From positions 1-48,403 of the forward strand of contig CAIUOD010000041.1 in NCBI GenBank assembly GCA_903900775.1: a stretch of 48,403 nucleotides of DNA, read 5' to 3'. Within the stretch, counting starts at the first letter, position 1. Every line of letters starts with the position of its first letter. This stretch comes from Candidatus Adlerbacteria bacterium (GTDB lineage: Bacteria; Patescibacteriota; Minisyncoccia; Phycocordibacterales; SBAW01). Positions 46,079 through 48,403 of this stretch are shown piece by piece. A model generated the notes under the pieces. It was not told where the DNA came from. It was given only the letters and a program-made list of their open reading frames with translations, and searched no databases. Both the position numbers and the translations under genes were made by a program.

Positions 46079-48403
46079 TTAATCACCAGCCGCCTCCACC
46101 ACAACCGTCCTGGTGCTTGTCGCAGTGACTCCTGAGCTGTCGGTCGCCACATAATAGATGTGGTAGGTTGTCGTGGTGCTCGTATCTAGTACAGCCTGCT
46201 CAATCGGCGTGTTCCCGACAAAAGTGTGTATGCCGAGATTGAGGTCTTCGGCCGGGCCGGTGACGGTGGCGCCGAGATCGGCGTAGGTATCGCCGACGTG
46301 GATGATCGCTGGGTTGTCGCCGTTTATTGTAATGACGGGTGGACTCGCGGGCGTTGAGGTTACCGCTGCTTCCCTCGCATCTCCTTGGGTACTGCCGCCG
46401 CTCGGAGATGAGCTAGTTTGGCCAGAAACGGCGAGGAGTGTAGCGAGCTGTTGCTGATTAATGCAGGTACTTCCAATGCACAGTTTTTGAACATCTGCCT
46501 CTTGCCCGTGGAAGACGCCCGCATAGAGATCCTGGATACCGTTACTCGAATTGCCGAGCCACGCGATGAGATTCTTTTGGAAATCACCTGTAATGTGCGC
46601 GATACCTTGGATGGCACCGATGATCGGGGCGATGAGGCCCGTGTAGTTGAGGCCCAGGGTGCCGTCGGGCGTGAGCGCGGTCGCCGAGGTGGTCGAGACA
46701 AGTTGGGGAAAGAGCTTTTGCACGTCCTGGGCGATGAGGCCGAGCTGGCCGCCTTCGCCAAACATATTGTTGATCCAGCTAAACGAGACGGGGTTGAGAG
46801 AGTCGATGGCGGCGAGCGAGCTCGAAGCATCGAGCGCCAAGATATTGGTCTTGAGGCGCTGGTCGGAGTTTTGAGTCAACGTGCCAGCGAGCCACGCGGC
46901 GCCGTTGTCAAAAACCTGGAATTCCGTTGTTGACGCAGAATTGGCGATGGTGAGAGCGGCCGTTCCGGCTGCGGTGTCGGGACCCCAAACGGTAAGGCTA
47001 CCTACTTGGACGTTCGGCATGGTTCCATTAACATACCATTGCGGTCCCGAGCTATCCTTTACCGCCCATTGCGTCGAGCTTATTGCCTCTAATGATGCGC
47101 ATGCGCCGGTCTGGTTGGCCGATATGTTTCCTCCTGACGACGATATTGCTGCACCCAGATTGATCGTTGCAGAAGGCGCAATTACTTTGACGACTTGGGG
47201 GGCGACAACACAAAAACCGAATTTTTGTCCAGTCTGTGTGATTGATGGCAGTGTGAAATCGACCTCATTAGTCGCTGAACGGTTATCAAACTGTGCTCCA
47301 CCGTCCGCGGCGACAATGGAATAATTTGATTGTTTCGAACTTCGCATATCTGCGTAGATCTTCGTAGGAAGGAATGATGTAAGTGTTAATCCATTACTGC
47401 TGAGCGCTAATGTGCCGCCGACTTGAAGTTGAACGCTCCCTCCGCCAGTGGCATTTATTATCCCATTGTAATTGTCGGTAACACCGATCTGCAAACCACG
47501 GGTTGTTGATGTGTTAGTGAACGTTATGTTGGGGCTCGATGCACTACTCACCGAAATGCTCGAAATACCGCTCAATGAAAACGATGGGAAAATGACACTC
47601 TTGGAACAGCCATCTATCAAAACGCCAGCATTCGGTTGAGAATTTCCTGTCCCGGTGTTTTCCGCAGTGGAGACAGCGAGGCTAAGCTGCGAGCTATAGT
47701 TCGCGGCTGAGACATTGCAGGAGTATGACTCCATGAATGTCGCCGTATTTAATTGCCCAAAGCTATCCTTACCTCGAAATGCATAATGTCCCAGTGTATC
47801 TCCGTTTGTCGGGGTCGAATTATCATATACGACAGAGATAGGCGGCCCTTGACCTGCATCTGAATATGAAAACACATCGACGCGACCGTTGGCCTGGAGA
47901 TAGCGCCGGATGACTCGGCCCTGGTTGTCGAGATCCGTCGAGAGATAGGCCTTCGTATTGGGAGCTTGATAGGTCATCCACGAAGAACCGTCCGGCACTC
48001 CGCTCAGACCGGCGGCAGTAACTGAAAACCTGCCCTGAATTGCGAGATCTCCATTGAAGAAACCAGAACCATTGACCGACAGCGCGGCGAACGGTGACGT
48101 AGTGCCGATGCCCAACCACCCCGCGCTGGTGAAAGTGCTTGTGGCGGTGCTACCGAAGTAGGCCGAGGTAGCAGAGAACTGCGTGGTCGAGGCGTTGCCG
48201 TTGAACTGCTGGAGACTTGTCCAGAGGTTTACGTGCGCGAAATCGAGCGAAAGCGTATTGCCTATGTTTGTAAGACCTGCTCCAACAAGCGAGGTGAAGT
48301 AGTTACCGCCAAGGCCGAACGTCGAGGCGAAGAGTGAGGTGGTGGTTGCACTGGTGATCGTACCGCTTGCCGCCATGAGGTTCGTCGCGAATGCATTGGT
48401 CGA
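46079..48403 (-). CDS. Tail-fibre-like surface protein with S74 chaperone and Ig-like C-terminus, partial
   Basis: The frame remains open to the window edge, so the N-terminus is missing (775 codons seen). The visible start holds Thr/Ser/Ala repeats of the LFAST/FSATSAYFGS kind. Around 46865 is NSDQRLKTNI, the Ser/Lys start of a peptidase S74 intramolecular chaperone, continuing to GLIAQDVQKLFPQLV. In phage tail spikes this domain trimerises the fibre and then cuts itself off. Unusually, a further segment of about 180 residues follows it, with a DUF5011-like Ig fold (PPVITINGDNPAIIHVGDTYADLG, shortened). Probably a cell-surface fibre. Confidence 0.8.
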   Translation of the reverse strand, partial: STNAFATNLMAASGTITSATTTSLFASTFGLGGNYFTSLVGAGLTNIGNTLSLDFAHVNLWTSLQQFNGNASTTQFSATSAYFGSTATSTFTSAGWLGIGTTSPFAALSVNGSGFFNGDLAIQGRFSVTAAGLSGVPDGSSWMTYQAPNTKAYLSTDLDNQGRVIRRYLQANGRVDVFSYSDAGQGPPISVVYDNSTPTNGDTLGHYAFRGKDSFGQLNTATFMESYSCNVSAANYSSQLSLAVSTAENTGTGNSQPNAGVLIDGCSKSVIFPSFSLSGISSISVSSASSPNITFTNTSTTRGLQIGVTDNYNGIINATGGGSVQLQVGGTLALSSNGLTLTSFLPTKIYADMRSSKQSNYSIVAADGGAQFDNRSATNEVDFTLPSITQTGQKFGFCVVAPQVVKVIAPSATINLGAAISSSGGNISANQTGACASLEAISSTQWAVKDSSGPQWYVNGTMPNVQVGSLTVWGPDTAAGTAALTIANSASTTEFQVFDNGAAWLAGTLTQNSDQRLKTNILALDASSSLAAIDSLNPVSFSWINNMFGEGGQLGLIAQDVQKLFPQLVSTTSATALTPDGTLGLNYTGLIAPIIGAIQGIAHITGDFQKNLIAWLGNSSNGIQDLYAGVFHGQEADVQKLCIGSTCINQQQLATLLAVSGQTSSSPSGGSTQGDAREAAVTSTPASPPVITINGDNPAIIHVGDTYADLGATVTGPAEDLNLGIHTFVGNTPIEQAVLDTSTTTTYHIYYVATDSSGVTATSTRTVVVEAAGD

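Overview
The window (about 48.4 kb, moderately high GC) looks like a chromosomal segment of a Candidate Phyla Radiation (Patescibacteria, probably Parcubacteria-like) bacterium. The reasons are an archaeal-type class I lysyl-tRNA synthetase, a prolyl-tRNA synthetase too short to hold the usual editing insertion, many short single-domain enzymes (three Nudix genes, GIY-YIG, EEP), a large tail-fibre-like S74 surface protein, and very compact gene packing. No rRNA or CRISPR array is visible, and no stretch above 300 bases lacks a gene or recognisable structure. The taxonomic placement is inference.

Layout. 1-7520: a secreted GH18 hydrolase (cut by the window edge), typA, a PadR-PspC operon, a ZIP metal transporter, an AlkA-type glycosylase, and an AT-richer trio on the minus strand (cytidylyltransferase-like, Nudix, nucleotidyltransferase). 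7599-13240: tRNA-Gln(TTG) followed by two tandem, related elements bounded by CTCCCAG, the last 7 bases of the tRNA. Each element starts with a short inverted repeat and a ribbon-helix-helix (RHH) gene, carries a predicted RNA-targeting cargo gene (a RloC/PrrC-like ATPase plus MazF in the first, a NYN nuclease in the second), and ends with a paralogous small helical ORF and a 101-bp repeat. No integrase is visible in either. 13241-16407: a Nudix gene inside 14-bp direct repeats, then a small-enzyme run (membrane protein, GIY-YIG, Asp/Glu racemase, Nudix, EEP). 16491-23641: a small cassette gene, a membrane-protein pair, an ECF sigma factor, and a MacAB-like ABC export operon ending with CorA. 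23645-30214: cysS, dnaB, recR, a membrane-protein cassette, rplU, a mini-gene, rmuC and yqeY. 30273: tRNA-Glu(CTC). 30562-37754: small membrane proteins and the division cluster mraZ-rsmH-ftsL-ftsI-murF (minus strand), with class I lysS upstream of it. 37881-46004: a beta-barrel-like secreted protein, greA, and the rod-shape/growth cluster frr-rseP-proS-mreB-mreC-mreD-mrdA (minus strand). 46079-48403: an S74-chaperone surface protein, cut by the right edge.

Two expression grammars coexist. Fifteen starts have a TAnnnT -10 hexamer followed by exactly six bases and then the start codon, which predicts leaderless mRNAs. Four orphan single-gene cassettes instead have strong Shine-Dalgarno sequences and each ends in its own strong hairpin. 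GC-rich palindromes occur between genes and also in frame inside typA, rsmH and a small membrane-protein gene.

The observation most worth following is the tandem tRNA-anchored element family with swapped RNase-type cargo at 7663-13240.
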